In this document: positions 1-8,871 of the stretch, in pieces | Numbering within the stretch: the first letter of the stretch is position 1 | How the letters are laid out: each line of letters begins with the position of its first letter | Assembly (NCBI RefSeq): GCF_030817075.1 | Contig: NZ_JAUSYU010000001.1 | Location: 2,418,001-2,482,000 of the forward strand | DNA length: 64,000 nt | Reading direction: 5' to 3' | From: Arthrobacter sp. V1I9 | GTDB taxonomy: Bacteria > Actinomycetota > Actinomycetes > Actinomycetales > Micrococcaceae | Position numbers and translations under genes: made by a program | Notes under the pieces: generated by a model | Seen by the model: the letters and a program-made list of their open reading frames with translations, nothing else | Database searches by the model: none | Told to the model about the DNA's origin: nothing

Positions 1-629
1 TCGCTCTTGGAGCCGCCCATGGCGCCGGCGGTTGCGGTCACCGGGATGACTTCCAGGCCGAGGCGTTCAAAGATCCGCAGGTAGGCGCCGCGGTGCGCGG
101 CGTAGCTGGCGTCCAGGCCGGCGTCGTCAACGTCGAACGAGTAGGAATCCTTCATGATGAACTCGCGTCCGCGCAGGAGCCCGGCGCGGGGGCGGGCCTC
201 ATCGCGGTACTTGTTCTGGATCTGGTAAAGGCTGAGCGGCAGGTCCTTGTACGAGGAGTAGAGGTCCTTGACCAGCAGCGTGAACATTTCCTCGTGGGTG
301 GGGGCGAGCAGGTAGTCAGCGCCCTTGCGGTCCTGGAGGCGGAACAAGCCCTCGCCGTATTCGGTCCAGCGGTTGGTAGCCTCGTAAGGCTCGCGCGGCA
401 GGAGCGCCGGGAAGTGGACCTCCTGGGCACCGATGTTCGCCATTTCCTGCCGGATGATGGCTTCGACCTTGCGCAGGACGCTCAGCCCCAGCGGCAGCCA
501 GGTGTAGATTCCGGGGGCTGCGCGGCGGATGTAGCCGGCACGGACCAGCAGGCGGTGGCTGGCCACCTCGGCGTCGACGGGGTCTTCACGCAGGGTGCGA
601 AGGAAGAGCTGGGACAGTCTTGTAACCAC
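1..629 (-). CDS. proS: Prolyl-tRNA synthetase, N-terminal part (cut by window edge)
   Basis: Class II aminoacyl-tRNA synthetase that charges tRNA-Pro in the cytoplasm. The visible 209 codons begin [15 protein letters not shown] and continue with class II motif-1/2 landmarks: [19 protein letters not shown], then [21 protein letters not shown] and [17 protein letters not shown]. This is the usual bacterial ProS N-terminus; the rest lies left of the window. The start is GTG at 629-627, which gives the family's usual N-terminus; an ATG is not available nearby. A promoter and a long hairpin lie in the roughly 220-nt leader upstream. The identification is firm; only the end is missing. Confidence 0.95.
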   Translation of the reverse strand, partial: MVTRLSQLFLRTLREDPVDAEVASHRLLVRAGYIRRAAPGIYTWLPLGLSVLRKVEAIIRQEMANIGAQEVHFPALLPREPYEATNRWTEYGEGLFRLQDRKGADYLLAPTHEEMFTLLVKDLYSSYKDLPLSLYQIQNKYRDEARPRAGLLRGREFIMKDSYSFDVDDAGLDASYAAHRGAYLRIFERLGLEVIPVTATAGAMGGSKS

Positions 630-715
630 GGGTGGGTATCCGTTTCTGGGGAGGTGCTGGAGCAACAGCAGGCCGGGCAATTCGTCTGCGTACTAATCTA
701 CCGGCAAGCGCAGTA

Positions 716-784
716 GAGCCACGCCCGGGAATACAAAGCCCCTGGCCCCCCAAAAGGGCTGGTCATTGCATCCGGGCGTGGCTC
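716..784 (-). promoter_or_regulatory. Long hairpin in the proS leader (candidate structured RNA)
   Basis: GAGCCACGCCCGG at 716-728 is perfectly repeated in inverse at 772-784, a 13-bp stem. Inside it 731-736 and 766-771 pair again; one of these pairs is G-U in the minus-strand transcript but A-C in the plus-strand one, which favours function in the proS mRNA. An inner AGCCC/GGGCT helix caps it. No U-run follows, so it is not a simple terminator. It lies about 85 nt upstream of the proS start. I recognise no known riboswitch class. Confidence 0.5.
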
Positions 785-855
785 AACGCCGTTATCGCCT
801 AAGTACTGGTGAGGAGTGGTGAGACCGCCCACGCCACTGCAGCGCAGCTAGATCG

Positions 856-885
856 AACCTAAGTGATGACGGCCACAATTGACAA
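856..885 (-). promoter_or_regulatory. Candidate promoter of proS
   Basis: On the minus strand a -35 box TTGTCA (885-880) is followed after 18 bp by TAGGTT (861-856), which fits the actinobacterial -10 pattern TANNNT. Transcription would start near 849 and give a leader of about 220 nt before the GTG at 629. This is prediction from boxes only. Confidence 0.45.
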
Positions 886-1009
886 CTATTCTTTCTATCA
901 GGACGTAGATCAGCGACATGTCCGGGCCTGGTTTTAGTTCACCGGCTGATCAAATTTAGGGCCTGCCGGGCCTGAGCACCCGGCGGCAGCGGAGACGGCG
1001 ATGGCGCCA

Positions 1010-1909
1010 CTAGAACAGCACCGTAGCGAACGTGCCCACCTGCCGGAAGCCGACCCGCTCGTAGGTGGCACGGGCGCGCAGGTTGAAGCCATTGACGTAC
1101 AGGCTGGTGACGGGAGCGATCTTCCTTGCCTGCTCCACAACGGCGGCCATGTATGCGGAGCTGAGGCCCTGGCCCCGGTAGAGCGGATTCATCCAGACGC
1201 CCTGGATCTGGGTGACCTCCGGCGTGACCGCACCGAGTTCGGCTTTGAACACCACCTCGCGGGCATTGTTGAGGTGAACCAGGGAATGGCCCTGGCGGAT
1301 CAGTCCTTCCACCCGCCGGCTGTAGAACTCCCTGCCGCCCAGGAAAGGGGAATATCCCACTTCTTCTTCGAACATGGCGGCGCAGGCAGGAAGGATGCGG
1401 TCGAAGTCGGCAAGGTTTCCCGGCCCAAGGCCGGGGTCCGGTTGGATCGACGGCGGGCCCTCGATGGTCATCAGGGGCTGCTCGGCGCGGACTTCGTGCG
1501 CCCGGTGGCCCAGTTCCACAAGTTCAGCATGGAGGGCTAGAACGGACTGGGCCGGGCCGAACGCGGAGGCGTAGCGGCGTCCGGACGCATTGGCCGCCCC
1601 GGCGACGGCCCCGGCAAACTCCGGGTCAAGCTGGACCGGAACCAGGTTGGCCCCTGCCCAGCACGCACCCACCAGGACGCCATCGTCGAAGACGCCAATG
1701 ACGCCGGCGCCGCCGCTGGTGGGTGCGGCAGTACCGGCAGCACGCAGGTGCGCGAGGATAAATACATTGGCCACCGGATCCTGCTGCGCCAGCAGCCGGA
1801 GCGCGGCAGTATTCGTTCCGTCCAGCGTACGGACGGAAATTCCCGGGGGGTCGGGGACGTCCTTACGAGACGCTAACCACGGGGCTACCCTTGACAGCAT
1901 CTTCGCCAT
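1010..1909 (-). CDS. GNAT-family N-acetyltransferase (DUF4081-GNAT type)
   Basis: Predicted acyl-CoA-dependent N-acetyltransferase of 299 residues; the substrate is unknown. The C-terminal GNAT fold shows the acetyl-CoA loop as RGQG (residues about 245-248) in [19 protein letters not shown], followed by the [16 protein letters not shown] element. The N-terminal half (about residues 25-130) is the DUF4081-like domain that precedes GNAT domains in actinobacteria. The start ATG at 1909 overlaps the end of ispG by 47 bp and has GGGGGAGG six bases upstream; a second ATG at 1900 is possible. Placement straight after ispG is common in Arthrobacter relatives, but no functional link is shown. Confidence 0.85.
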   Translation of the reverse strand: MAKMLSRVAPWLASRKDVPDPPGISVRTLDGTNTAALRLLAQQDPVANVFILAHLRAAGTAAPTSGGAGVIGVFDDGVLVGACWAGANLVPVQLDPEFAGAVAGAANASGRRYASAFGPAQSVLALHAELVELGHRAHEVRAEQPLMTIEGPPSIQPDPGLGPGNLADFDRILPACAAMFEEEVGYSPFLGGREFYSRRVEGLIRQGHSLVHLNNAREVVFKAELGAVTPEVTQIQGVWMNPLYRGQGLSSAYMAAVVEQARKIAPVTSLYVNGFNLRARATYERVGFRQVGTFATVLF

Positions 1910-3029
1910 CGGCCTCCCCCATCTCTTCCGCGATACGCATGGCCTCTTCGATCAGTGTCTCAACAATCTGGCTCTCGGGCACAGTCTTGATGACTTCACC
2001 CTTCACAAAGATTTGGCCCTTGCCGTTGCCGGAAGCAACGCCAAGATCAGCCTCACGGGCCTCACCGGGACCGTTCACCACGCAGCCCATAACAGCCACC
2101 CGCAGCGGAATCTCCATGCCTTCAAGGCCGGCAGTGACCTGCTCGGCAAGCGTGTACACGTCCACCTGGGCACGGCCGCAGGACGGGCAGGAGACAATCT
2201 CCAGCTTCCGCGGGCGCAGGTTGAGGGACTGGAGGATCTGGTTGCCCACCTTGATTTCCTCCACCGGCGGAGCCGAGAGTGATACGCGGATGGTGTCGCC
2301 GATGCCCCGGGACAGCAGGGCGCCGAAGGCCGTGGCGGACTTGATGGTTCCCTGGAATGCCGGGCCTGCCTCGGTCACACCGAGGTGCAGCGGCCAGTCG
2401 CCTTTTTCGGCCAGCATCTCGTATGCCGCCACCATGATCACGGGGTCGTTGTGCTTGACGGAAATTTTGAAGTCGTGGAAACCGTGCTCCTCGAACAGGG
2501 AAGCTTCCCAGACGGCGGATTCCACCAGCGCCTCGGGAGTCGCTTTGCCGTACTTCTTCAAAATGCCGGGCTCCAGCGAGCCCGCATTGACGCCGATCCT
2601 GATGGAGGTGCCGTGGTCGCGGGCCGCAGCAGCGATTTCCTTGACCTGGTCGTCGAACTTCCGGATATTGCCCGGGTTCACCCGCACCGCGGCGCAGCCG
2701 GCTTCGATGGCCGCAAAGACGTATTTGGGCTGGAAGTGGATGTCCGCGATCACCGGAATCTGGGACTTCTTGGCGATGATGGGCAGCGCTTCGGCGTCAT
2801 CGGCAGAAGGGCAGGCCACGCGCACAATGTCACAGCCGGACGCCGTGAGCTCCGCAATCTGCTGCAGGGTGGCGTTGATGTCCGTGGTGGGGGTTGTGGT
2901 CATGGACTGCACGCTGATGGGGAAATCCGAGCCAACCCCTACTGAACCAACCTTGATCTGGCGGGTCTTGCGGCGGGGGGCGAGGACGGGCGGCGGTGCT
3001 GAGGGCATTCCCAGGCTGACCGAGGTCAC
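1863..3029 (-). CDS. ispG: 4-hydroxy-3-methylbut-2-enyl diphosphate synthase
   Basis: Iron-sulfur enzyme (GcpE) that converts MEcPP to HMBPP in the MEP isoprenoid pathway; dxr of the same pathway lies at 6096-7280. The protein is 388 residues. The [4Fe-4S] ligands are visible as Cys281 and Cys284 (SCPSCGR) and Cys316 ([10 protein letters not shown]), with the conserved Glu at 323. The reading frame extends 26 codons further upstream, but GTG at 3029 has AGGAG six bases before it and gives the usual start [15 protein letters not shown], so I chose it. Downstream, the GNAT gene starts inside its 3' end, suggesting translational coupling. Confidence 0.96.
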   Translation of the reverse strand: MTSVSLGMPSAPPPVLAPRRKTRQIKVGSVGVGSDFPISVQSMTTTPTTDINATLQQIAELTASGCDIVRVACPSADDAEALPIIAKKSQIPVIADIHFQPKYVFAAIEAGCAAVRVNPGNIRKFDDQVKEIAAAARDHGTSIRIGVNAGSLEPGILKKYGKATPEALVESAVWEASLFEEHGFHDFKISVKHNDPVIMVAAYEMLAEKGDWPLHLGVTEAGPAFQGTIKSATAFGALLSRGIGDTIRVSLSAPPVEEIKVGNQILQSLNLRPRKLEIVSCPSCGRAQVDVYTLAEQVTAGLEGMEIPLRVAVMGCVVNGPGEAREADLGVASGNGKGQIFVKGEVIKTVPESQIVETLIEEAMRIAEEMGEADGEDAVKGSPVVSVS

Positions 3030-3064
3030 GTGGACTCCTAGAGTTGAAAGGGGTGTTGAGGCGG

Positions 3065-3358
3065 CTACGCGGCGAAGCCGGCCAGCATGCCGGTAACGGG
3101 TGACCATTCGGTGATGCGGGTTCCGGCGATCACCCCGGCAGCGGCGAAGGGGTCCTGCTTGAGGATGGAGTTCAGGGCGGACTCGTCTGCTGTCTTGAAA
3201 ATCAGCAGTGCTCCTGCCCCGTCACCGTACGGTCCGCTGGCCAGGATTGCACCGTCCTGCGCCAGGCCCGACGTCCATTCACGGTGGGCCGGACGGGCGG
3301 CGCTGCGGGCTTCGGTGGAATCGGCGGCGTAAACATACTCAACGGCAAAAACTGTCAT
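3065..3358 (-). CDS. YciI-family protein
   Basis: Small (97 residues) single-domain protein of the YciI/YCII superfamily, a ferredoxin-like fold related to dimeric alpha-beta barrel proteins. [30 protein letters not shown] and a C-terminal ITEWSPV stretch match the family pattern, including the conserved His in the second helix. No reaction is established for most members. It lies 35 bp upstream of the ispG start in the same direction and probably shares its transcript. The function beyond the family name is unknown. Confidence 0.8.
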   Translation of the reverse strand: MTVFAVEYVYAADSTEARSAARPAHREWTSGLAQDGAILASGPYGDGAGALLIFKTADESALNSILKQDPFAAAGVIAGTRITEWSPVTGMLAGFAA

Positions 3359-3438
3359 ACCGCTACCCTATCGCCCTGCCTGCCCTTGCACCCATCCGGG
3401 AAGCCTGCGGAGGCGCTCCTGCCCGGACCCGCCTGTTC

Positions 3439-3951
3439 CTAGGAGAGGAACAGTACTTTGACCACCGCTGCCGTTCCGGCGGCCCACAGCATGGAGGCCA
3501 AGGTTCCGATGATGAAGCGTTCGGCCGCCACGGGCGTTTCCTTCAGCTCCGCGAATCTACCCAGGCCCTTGATGGCAACAATGTATGCGATGGCCACAGG
3601 CTGTCCGGTGAGGATCGCCAGGCACACGCCGAGCCGCTCCAGCACTCCGATAATGGCACCGCCGCGGAGGATGCGCTGGCTGGGAGCAGGGGCTACCACA
3701 GCGGAAGCGCCCGACGACGGCGCGCCGGCTGCGGCTGTCAGCTCGCCATCCACGTTCTGCGCTTCGGCGTGCGCCACGTCCACCGTTACGTCAGCTGCCG
3801 GGTCCTCGGCTGCCCTCCTGGCTTCCCCGGCAGCCTTTGCGGCATCGGCCTTGTCGTCGATGGTTCTGGCGAGGCGGAACACCAGGGCGGTCACCGGCCA
3901 ACCGGCGAAGCCCGCCACGAGCAGTGCAACAGTGATCCAAAGCGCGGTCAC
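3439..3951 (-). CDS. Membrane protein coupled to SatD-like regulator
   Basis: 170-residue protein of unknown function. It has a hydrophobic N-terminal segment (about residues 3-26), a hydrophilic Ala-rich stretch (about 32-85), then two further hydrophobic segments (about 97-128 and 145-168). The GTG start at 3951 overlaps the stop of the SatD-like gene as GTGA, with GAAGGAG upstream, so the two are very likely co-translated. SatD-family genes often pair with a small membrane protein (DUF3307 in some genomes); this one has similar placement, but I cannot confirm that family from sequence alone. Confidence 0.75.
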   Translation of the reverse strand: MTALWITVALLVAGFAGWPVTALVFRLARTIDDKADAAKAAGEARRAAEDPAADVTVDVAHAEAQNVDGELTAAAGAPSSGASAVVAPAPSQRILRGGAIIGVLERLGVCLAILTGQPVAIAYIVAIKGLGRFAELKETPVAAERFIIGTLASMLWAAGTAAVVKVLFLS

Positions 3952-4628
3952 CTGGCTCCTTCATTCTGGGAACGGACAAGGTGGGAGTGGGCGTAATCCA
4001 GGAGCATTGCTGCTGCCGGCCTGGCTGCCCATTCTTCCTGCCAGCCGGATCGAAGGACGGCCCGGCTCACCGATTGCTCGGTAATTCCCAGCTCCTGGGC
4101 AACGTGCTTCTGGCTGCCGTGCCTGCCCTCGCCGCCCTGGAATGCGCGCAAACGGTCCACCACCCGCCACTGCGCCTCGGTACGCTGCTGCACCACCCTC
4201 CCGATCAGGCGAAGCACCGCCTGGGCATTTGCACTGGCCATGGCCCCATCCTGGGCCTGGGGCGGGATGTCCCTGCCACGGCCCATGGTGCCTGATACCA
4301 CTGACAACGGAACCTGGCCTGCTGCAGTCTTCGCTAATTCAACAGCTTTTCGCGCCGCCACGAAGCCGCTTCCGGACCCCTCCCTGGGACTGTCCCCCGG
4401 AGCCAGCTGCACGCTGCCGATTCCGATTCCGACGTACCAATGACCAGTCCGAAGCGCCCGGAGGGCTACATCCACCACCTCCGCGGCATGCTCAACGACC
4501 CCTTGGAGCTCATCACCTACGGAACGTTCGAAGGCTGCAGGCGTGAGATCCCGCAGGGCGGAAATCAGCTCCGGGACCCGGTCCACGTCAGAAGAGCTGC
4601 CCTGCTGGTCGATGGTGAGAACGTACAT
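3948..4628 (-). CDS. SatD-like protein with C-terminal helix-turn-helix
   Basis: 226 residues. The N-terminal part (MYVLTIDQQGSSSDVDRVPEL, then RSVGDELQGVVE and WYVGIGIGSV) resembles the SatD family, whose role is poorly known. The C-terminus carries a predicted helix-turn-helix, roughly residues 175-198 (HVAQELGITEQSVSRAVLRS), so it may bind DNA. It heads a two-gene unit with the downstream membrane protein (4-bp overlap). Its promoter region (4645-4707) holds repeated GCTGAT/ATCAGC motifs that look like an autoregulatory operator. The start ATG at 4628 has only a weak ribosome-binding site. The assignment to SatD is by resemblance, not certain. Confidence 0.7.
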   Translation of the reverse strand: MYVLTIDQQGSSSDVDRVPELISALRDLTPAAFERSVGDELQGVVEHAAEVVDVALRALRTGHWYVGIGIGSVQLAPGDSPREGSGSGFVAARKAVELAKTAAGQVPLSVVSGTMGRGRDIPPQAQDGAMASANAQAVLRLIGRVVQQRTEAQWRVVDRLRAFQGGEGRHGSQKHVAQELGITEQSVSRAVLRSGWQEEWAARPAAAMLLDYAHSHLVRSQNEGAR

Positions 4629-4644
4629 GCCATAACTTTAGGCA

Positions 4645-4707
4645 GCTGATTCCGGATAATCAATCACTGATAGCTGATTATTAAATATCAGCCAGCAGAG
4701 GCTGATA
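4645..4707 (-). promoter_or_regulatory. Iterated GCTGAT operator upstream of the SatD-like gene
   Basis: Five ATCAG/CTGAT half-sites fall in 63 bp: GCTGAT at 4645-4650, 4673-4678 and 4701-4706, ACTGAT at 4666-4671, and ATCAGC at 4687-4692. Two of them form a perfect inverted repeat TATCAGCC-N6-GGCTGATA (4686-4707). The spacings of 28 bp between the direct copies are regular. An autoregulatory site for the adjacent HTH protein is the simplest reading. Confidence 0.5.
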
Positions 4708-4745
4708 GGTGGAAATCACCTCTTTCTTTTGACCGAACAGGAAGG

Positions 4746-6077
4746 TCAGCCGAAGAGGTTCACCGGCTTCACGATATCGGCGTAGATGAGGAGCGCGCTC
4801 ATGCCCATGAGCAGGGCCGCCACCACGTAAGTCACGGGGAGCAGCTTGGCAATGTCGAAGGCTCCGGGATCCGGTTTGCCGAACAGTTTGGCCACCTGCC
4901 GCCGGGCGCCTTCGTACAGCGCGCCCGCAACATGGCCGCCATCAAGCGGCAGCAGCGGGATCAGGTTGAAGACCGCCAGGGCGAAGTTCAGCCCGGCAAG
5001 CAGTCCCACCAGGGTTGCCACCCGCGACTGGACCGGAATTTCCTCCATGGCGGCCACTTCACCTGCCACCCGGCCCACACCCACTACGCTGATGGGGCCA
5101 TTGGGGTCGCGTGGTTCCTCGCTGAAGGCAGCCTTAGCCACGCCCACCACGCGCGCGGGCAGGTTAAACACCACTCCTGCCACCTGCCGGATATTCTCCC
5201 CGGCCATGGGCAGGACGGACGACGCCGGCTGGGCCACCAGTTCTGTCTGCGCACCGATGCCCAGGAAGCCGACGTCCTGATACAGGAGGGTTCCGGCGTC
5301 GTCCTTCGCCTGCCGGCCATCCGGACCGATGATCGGCCGGGCCGACAGCACGGGAGTCACGGTGGTGGAAACGGGGGCACCGTCCCGCTCCACGGTAATG
5401 GCCACTTCACGTCCGGCCGAGGCCCTGATCCATTCCGTCAGCTGGTCCCAGCTGGTCACGGCCTTGCCATCAAAGGAGGTGACCGTGTCGCTGGGTTTGA
5501 GGCCGGCGGCGGCAGCGGGCGTCAGCTGGCAGTCTGCTGAATCGGGGTCAACGGTTTCGCCCGCTGCCACCTGGCACTTGGAGACGTCGGAAATGGTGGT
5601 GGTGGCCGTGGCCATGCCAAAGCCCATCAGCAGGACCGCCGTCAGCGCCACTCCGAGGACCATGTTCATGGCCGGGCCGCCCAGCATCACAATGATCTTT
5701 TTCCACACCGGAAGCCGGTAGAACACCCGGTTCTCATCGCCCGGGCCCACTTCCTCGTGGGCCACGGAGCGTGCTTCCGTTGCCAGGGTCTGGAACATGC
5801 CCGTGCTGGAGGGACGCACCGATCCGTCGTCCTGGTTGGGCGGGTACATCCCGATCATGGACACGTAGCCACCCAGCGGGATGGCCTTCACCCCGTACTC
5901 AGTCTCGCCTTTCCGCCGCGACCAGAGCGTGGGACCGAAACCGATCATGTACTTGGTGACGCGGACCTTGAAAAGCTTGGCGGGCAGGAGGTGGCCCACT
6001 TCGTGGAGCGCGATAGAGGCAGCGATGCCGATGGCCACAAAGACGACACCGAGGATAAAAAGGAGAACGGGGGTCAT
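4746..6077 (-). CDS. Site-2-type intramembrane metalloprotease (M50)
   Basis: RseP/Rip1-family zinc protease that cuts membrane-anchored anti-sigma factors and other transmembrane substrates. The 443-residue protein has the zinc site HEVGH at residues 25-29 within the first membrane helix and the second active-site motif LDG at 378-380 (LLPLDGGH). A PDZ domain lies between, roughly residues 180-275 (AAGLKPSDTVTSFDGKAV). Membrane segments sit at both ends. It starts 18 bp after dxr, a conserved actinobacterial arrangement. Orthologues are called rip1 or rseP; I leave the symbol open. Confidence 0.93.
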   Translation of the reverse strand: MTPVLLFILGVVFVAIGIAASIALHEVGHLLPAKLFKVRVTKYMIGFGPTLWSRRKGETEYGVKAIPLGGYVSMIGMYPPNQDDGSVRPSSTGMFQTLATEARSVAHEEVGPGDENRVFYRLPVWKKIIVMLGGPAMNMVLGVALTAVLLMGFGMATATTTISDVSKCQVAAGETVDPDSADCQLTPAAAAGLKPSDTVTSFDGKAVTSWDQLTEWIRASAGREVAITVERDGAPVSTTVTPVLSARPIIGPDGRQAKDDAGTLLYQDVGFLGIGAQTELVAQPASSVLPMAGENIRQVAGVVFNLPARVVGVAKAAFSEEPRDPNGPISVVGVGRVAGEVAAMEEIPVQSRVATLVGLLAGLNFALAVFNLIPLLPLDGGHVAGALYEGARRQVAKLFGKPDPGAFDIAKLLPVTYVVAALLMGMSALLIYADIVKPVNLFG

Positions 6078-6095
6078 GGAGGTACTTGCTGCTTC

Positions 6096-7280
6096 CTAGA
6101 GACTGCTGACTGCTAAACGTTCGTTGGCGCGTGCGCGTGCCCAGCTTTCAGCATCCAGTACGGTTTCCACCGTCAGCCCCGAGGAGCCTGAATGTTCGCT
6201 GAGAACCGCTGCGACAGTGTCCACGATGTCCGTAAACCTGATGCGGCCGGCATGGAAAGCCGTGACGGCTTCCTCGTTGGCGGCGTTGAACACGGCGGGG
6301 AAGGTGCTGCCCTGCTTTGCGGCATCCTTGGCGAGATCAACGGCGGGGAACGCAGCCACGTCCAGCGGCTCGAAAGTCCAGGCAGCCGCCCGGGTCCAGT
6401 CGCAGGCAGCCGCGGCCCTGGGCACCCGGTCCGGCCAGCCCAGCCCCAAGGCAATGGGGAGGCGCATGTCCGGCGGGGAGGCCTGGGCGATGATGGAGCC
6501 ATCGATGAACTGGACCATGGAATGCACCACGGACTGCGGATGGACCACCACGTCAATGCGGTCCAGCGGCACGTCGAACAGCAGGTGCGCTTCGATGACT
6601 TCCAATCCCTTGTTCACGAGGGTGGCCGAGTTGGTAGTCACCATCACACCCATGTCCCACGTGGGGTGCGCCAATGCTTCCTGCGGGGTGACAGCGTGGA
6701 GCTCCTCACGGGTCCTGCCGCGGAAAGGGCCGCCGGAGGCGGTGAGAATGAGTTTGTCCACCTCGGCCGCGGACCCGGAGCGCAGGCACTGGGCGATGGC
6801 CGAGTGCTCCGAGTCAACCGGGACAATCTGGCCCTCCCGTGCTGCCGCCTTCACCAGCGATCCGCCCACAATAAGGGATTCCTTGTTAGCAAGGGCCAGC
6901 GTTGCGCCGGACTTGAGGGCCGCCAGGGTGGGTGCAAGGCCGATCGATCCCGTAATTCCGTTGAGCACAACGTCGGCCTCGACTTCGGCGATCCGGGTGG
7001 AGGCATCCGGTCCGGCGATGATCTCCGGCCGGTAGCCGTGCTTTCCCGCCGCGCCCGCAGCTTCGTCGATCAACGCAGCCAGGCGGCGGGGGTCGCCGCC
7101 GGCAATGCCCACAGCCGCTGCCCGGGTGTGCACCGCCTGGCGGGCGAGGAGCTCCAGGTTACCTCCCCCGGCGCTGAGGGCAACCACCTCGAAAAGGTGC
7201 GGGGCGCCGTCGACGACGTCAATCGCTTGGGTGCCGATGGAGCCGGTGGATCCGAGGAGGGCGATCTTGCGTGGCTGCAT
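6096..7280 (-). CDS. dxr: 1-deoxy-D-xylulose 5-phosphate reductoisomerase
   Basis: Cytoplasmic NADPH- and divalent-metal-dependent enzyme for the second step of the MEP pathway (DXP to MEP); also called ispC. The 394 residues start with the NADPH-binding loop GSTGSIG at 10-16, then ANKESL at 131-136 and the metal site DSEH at 156-159, followed by the HPTWDMG and [10 protein letters not shown] segments typical of the family. It heads the minus-strand block dxr-protease-SatD pair-YciI-ispG. Divergent from the lipase-maturation-factor gene with only about 50 bp between them. Confidence 0.97.
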   Translation of the reverse strand: MQPRKIALLGSTGSIGTQAIDVVDGAPHLFEVVALSAGGGNLELLARQAVHTRAAAVGIAGGDPRRLAALIDEAAGAAGKHGYRPEIIAGPDASTRIAEVEADVVLNGITGSIGLAPTLAALKSGATLALANKESLIVGGSLVKAAAREGQIVPVDSEHSAIAQCLRSGSAAEVDKLILTASGGPFRGRTREELHAVTPQEALAHPTWDMGVMVTTNSATLVNKGLEVIEAHLLFDVPLDRIDVVVHPQSVVHSMVQFIDGSIIAQASPPDMRLPIALGLGWPDRVPRAAAACDWTRAAAWTFEPLDVAAFPAVDLAKDAAKQGSTFPAVFNAANEEAVTAFHAGRIRFTDIVDTVAAVLSEHSGSSGLTVETVLDAESWARARANERLAVSSL

Positions 7281-7329
7281 TGCTTAAGTATCGCGCACCA
7301 TCCTTGACCCGCTGCGCCTTGACCATGGG

Positions 7330-8823
7330 GTGGCCGGGCGTAACGTGGACTGCGTGGACTGGCTCTCCTGGTTTGACGCGCCGGAATATGAGTTCGCCCG
7401 GCAGGTGCTGCAGCGGGGTGTGGCGGCACTTTATTTTGTTGCGTTCCTGTCCTCACTGAACCAGTTCCCCGCGCTGCTGGGTGAAAGGGGCCTCCTGCCC
7501 GCACCGGAGTACCTTTCCGGTTTCAGCCGTTTACGCCGGCCAACCCTTTTCCGCTGGCGGTATTCCGACCGGTTGCTGCGCTGGGTCTGTGCGGCAGGGC
7601 TACTGGTGTCCGCGTTGCTTGTGGCCGGCGTCCCGCAGCAGGGGCCGCCCTGGGTTCCGCTCATTGCGTTTTTGGGCCTGTGGCTGCTCTACATGTCCAT
7701 TGTGAACGTCGGCCAGACGTTCTATGGATTCGGCTGGGAGATGCTGCTCCTGGAAGCCGGCTTCACTGTCGCCTTCCTGGGGTCGAACCAGACGGACCCG
7801 CCGCGCACCATCCTGATCCTGATCGTGTGGCTGGTGTTCCGGCTGGAATTCGGCGCGGGCATGATCAAGATCCGCGGCGGCCGGGAGTGGCGCGACCTGA
7901 CCGCCCTGTACTACCACCACGAGACCCAGCCCATGCCTGGGCCCCTGAGCCGGCAGGCACATCTGCTGCCCAAGCCGCTCCATAAAGTCGAAGTGCTGGG
8001 CAACCATTTCGCCCAGTTGGTGGTGCCCTTTTTCCTGTTCGCGCCCCAGCCGGTAGGCAGCGTGGCCGCGGCGGTGGTGATCCTCACGCAGTTGTGGCTC
8101 GTGGCCACCGGCAACTTCGCCTGGCTGAACTGGATCGCCATCGTGCTGGCCTTCGCCGCGGTCAGCGATCCGGTGGCGCACGCCGTCCTGCCGGTTATCC
8201 CGCTGGACTGGCACGGAGAAGCCGCCACGGACAGGGACACTCCCCTGTGGTGGCTGGTGATTACCCTGGCAGTCACGCTGCTGCTGGTGGTGCTCAGTTA
8301 CTGGCCCCTGCGCAACCTGTTCTCCCGCCGCCAGCTGATGAACGCCAGCTTCAACCGCTGGCAGCTGGTCAACACCTACGGGGCGTTCGGATCCGTGACG
8401 AAGAAGCGCATCGAGATCGTGGTGGAAGGCACGCTGGACGAGGACCCTGACGATTCCTCCAGCTGGCGGGAGTACGGCTTTAAGGGCAAGCCGGGGGATG
8501 TCCGCAGGATTCCGCGCCAATGGGCGCCGTACCACCTGCGGCTGGACTGGCTGATGTGGTTCCTGCCGTTGCGGAGCGTCCACGAGGAGTGGTTCTACGC
8601 CTTCCTCGGCAAGCTGCTGGAAGCGGACCACCGCACCCTGCGGCTCCTCCGCCATGACCCGTTCGACGGCGTGCCGCCGCATTGGGTGCGTGTGCGCAGC
8701 TACCACTACCGTTTCGCGACGCGCCAGGAGTTCCGGGAGACCGGAGACCGGTGGGTGCGCACGCTGCTCCACGAGCCGATTCCACCGGTTTCGCTGCCGC
8801 GATCCAGCGGGCGGAAACGTTAG
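7330..8823 (+). CDS. Lipase maturation factor family membrane protein
   Basis: 497-residue polytopic membrane protein of the LMF family. Matching family landmarks are FDAPEYEFARQVLQRGVAALYFVAF at the N-terminus (split by helices), FLGLWLLYMSIVNVGQTFYGFGWE, LEFGAGMIKIRGGREWRDLTAL and the C-terminal soluble part with WMWFLPL-like and FYAFLGKLLE segments. Eukaryotic members assist folding of lipases in the ER; the bacterial role is not established. The longest frame starts at GTG 7330; GTG at 7354, giving MDWLSWFD, fits relatives better. No strong ribosome-binding site separates them. The last codons lie in a tandem duplication shared with the facing gene. Confidence 0.85.
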   Translation: MAGRNVDCVDWLSWFDAPEYEFARQVLQRGVAALYFVAFLSSLNQFPALLGERGLLPAPEYLSGFSRLRRPTLFRWRYSDRLLRWVCAAGLLVSALLVAGVPQQGPPWVPLIAFLGLWLLYMSIVNVGQTFYGFGWEMLLLEAGFTVAFLGSNQTDPPRTILILIVWLVFRLEFGAGMIKIRGGREWRDLTALYYHHETQPMPGPLSRQAHLLPKPLHKVEVLGNHFAQLVVPFFLFAPQPVGSVAAAVVILTQLWLVATGNFAWLNWIAIVLAFAAVSDPVAHAVLPVIPLDWHGEAATDRDTPLWWLVITLAVTLLLVVLSYWPLRNLFSRRQLMNASFNRWQLVNTYGAFGSVTKKRIEIVVEGTLDEDPDDSSSWREYGFKGKPGDVRRIPRQWAPYHLRLDWLMWFLPLRSVHEEWFYAFLGKLLEADHRTLRLLRHDPFDGVPPHWVRVRSYHYRFATRQEFRETGDRWVRTLLHEPIPPVSLPRSSGRKR

Positions 8824-8871
8824 GCGTGCTCCCTGCGCGCCGGAAACGTTAGGCGTGCTCCCCTGCGCGCC
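8813..8871. repeat. 29/30-bp tandem duplication across two convergent stops
   Basis: 8813-8841 and 8842-8871 are the same sequence (GGAAACGTTAGGCGTGCTCC...) apart from one extra C in the second copy. The first copy holds the stop of the plus-strand membrane-protein gene, the second the stop of the minus-strand CitE-like gene. It leaves both reading frames with normal ends. Confidence 0.85.

Larger units (their letters stand above)
630..1009. other. Gene-free 380-bp gap holding the proS leader
   Basis: No credible coding sequence lies here on either strand. Read on the minus strand it contains a sigma-70-type promoter at 856-885 and a long hairpin at 716-784, both described separately. The stretch 890-1009, next to the end of the GNAT gene, shows only short GC-rich inverted repeats and no clear terminator. 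Confidence 0.7.

Noticed and set aside
716..784. proS leader hairpin as an intrinsic terminator or T-box
   Set aside because: No U-run follows on either strand and no T-box sequence or specifier loop can be seen.
3030..3107. Longer ispG start at 3107
   Set aside because: The GTG at 3029 has an ideal ribosome-binding site and the extra residues are not typical of IspG.
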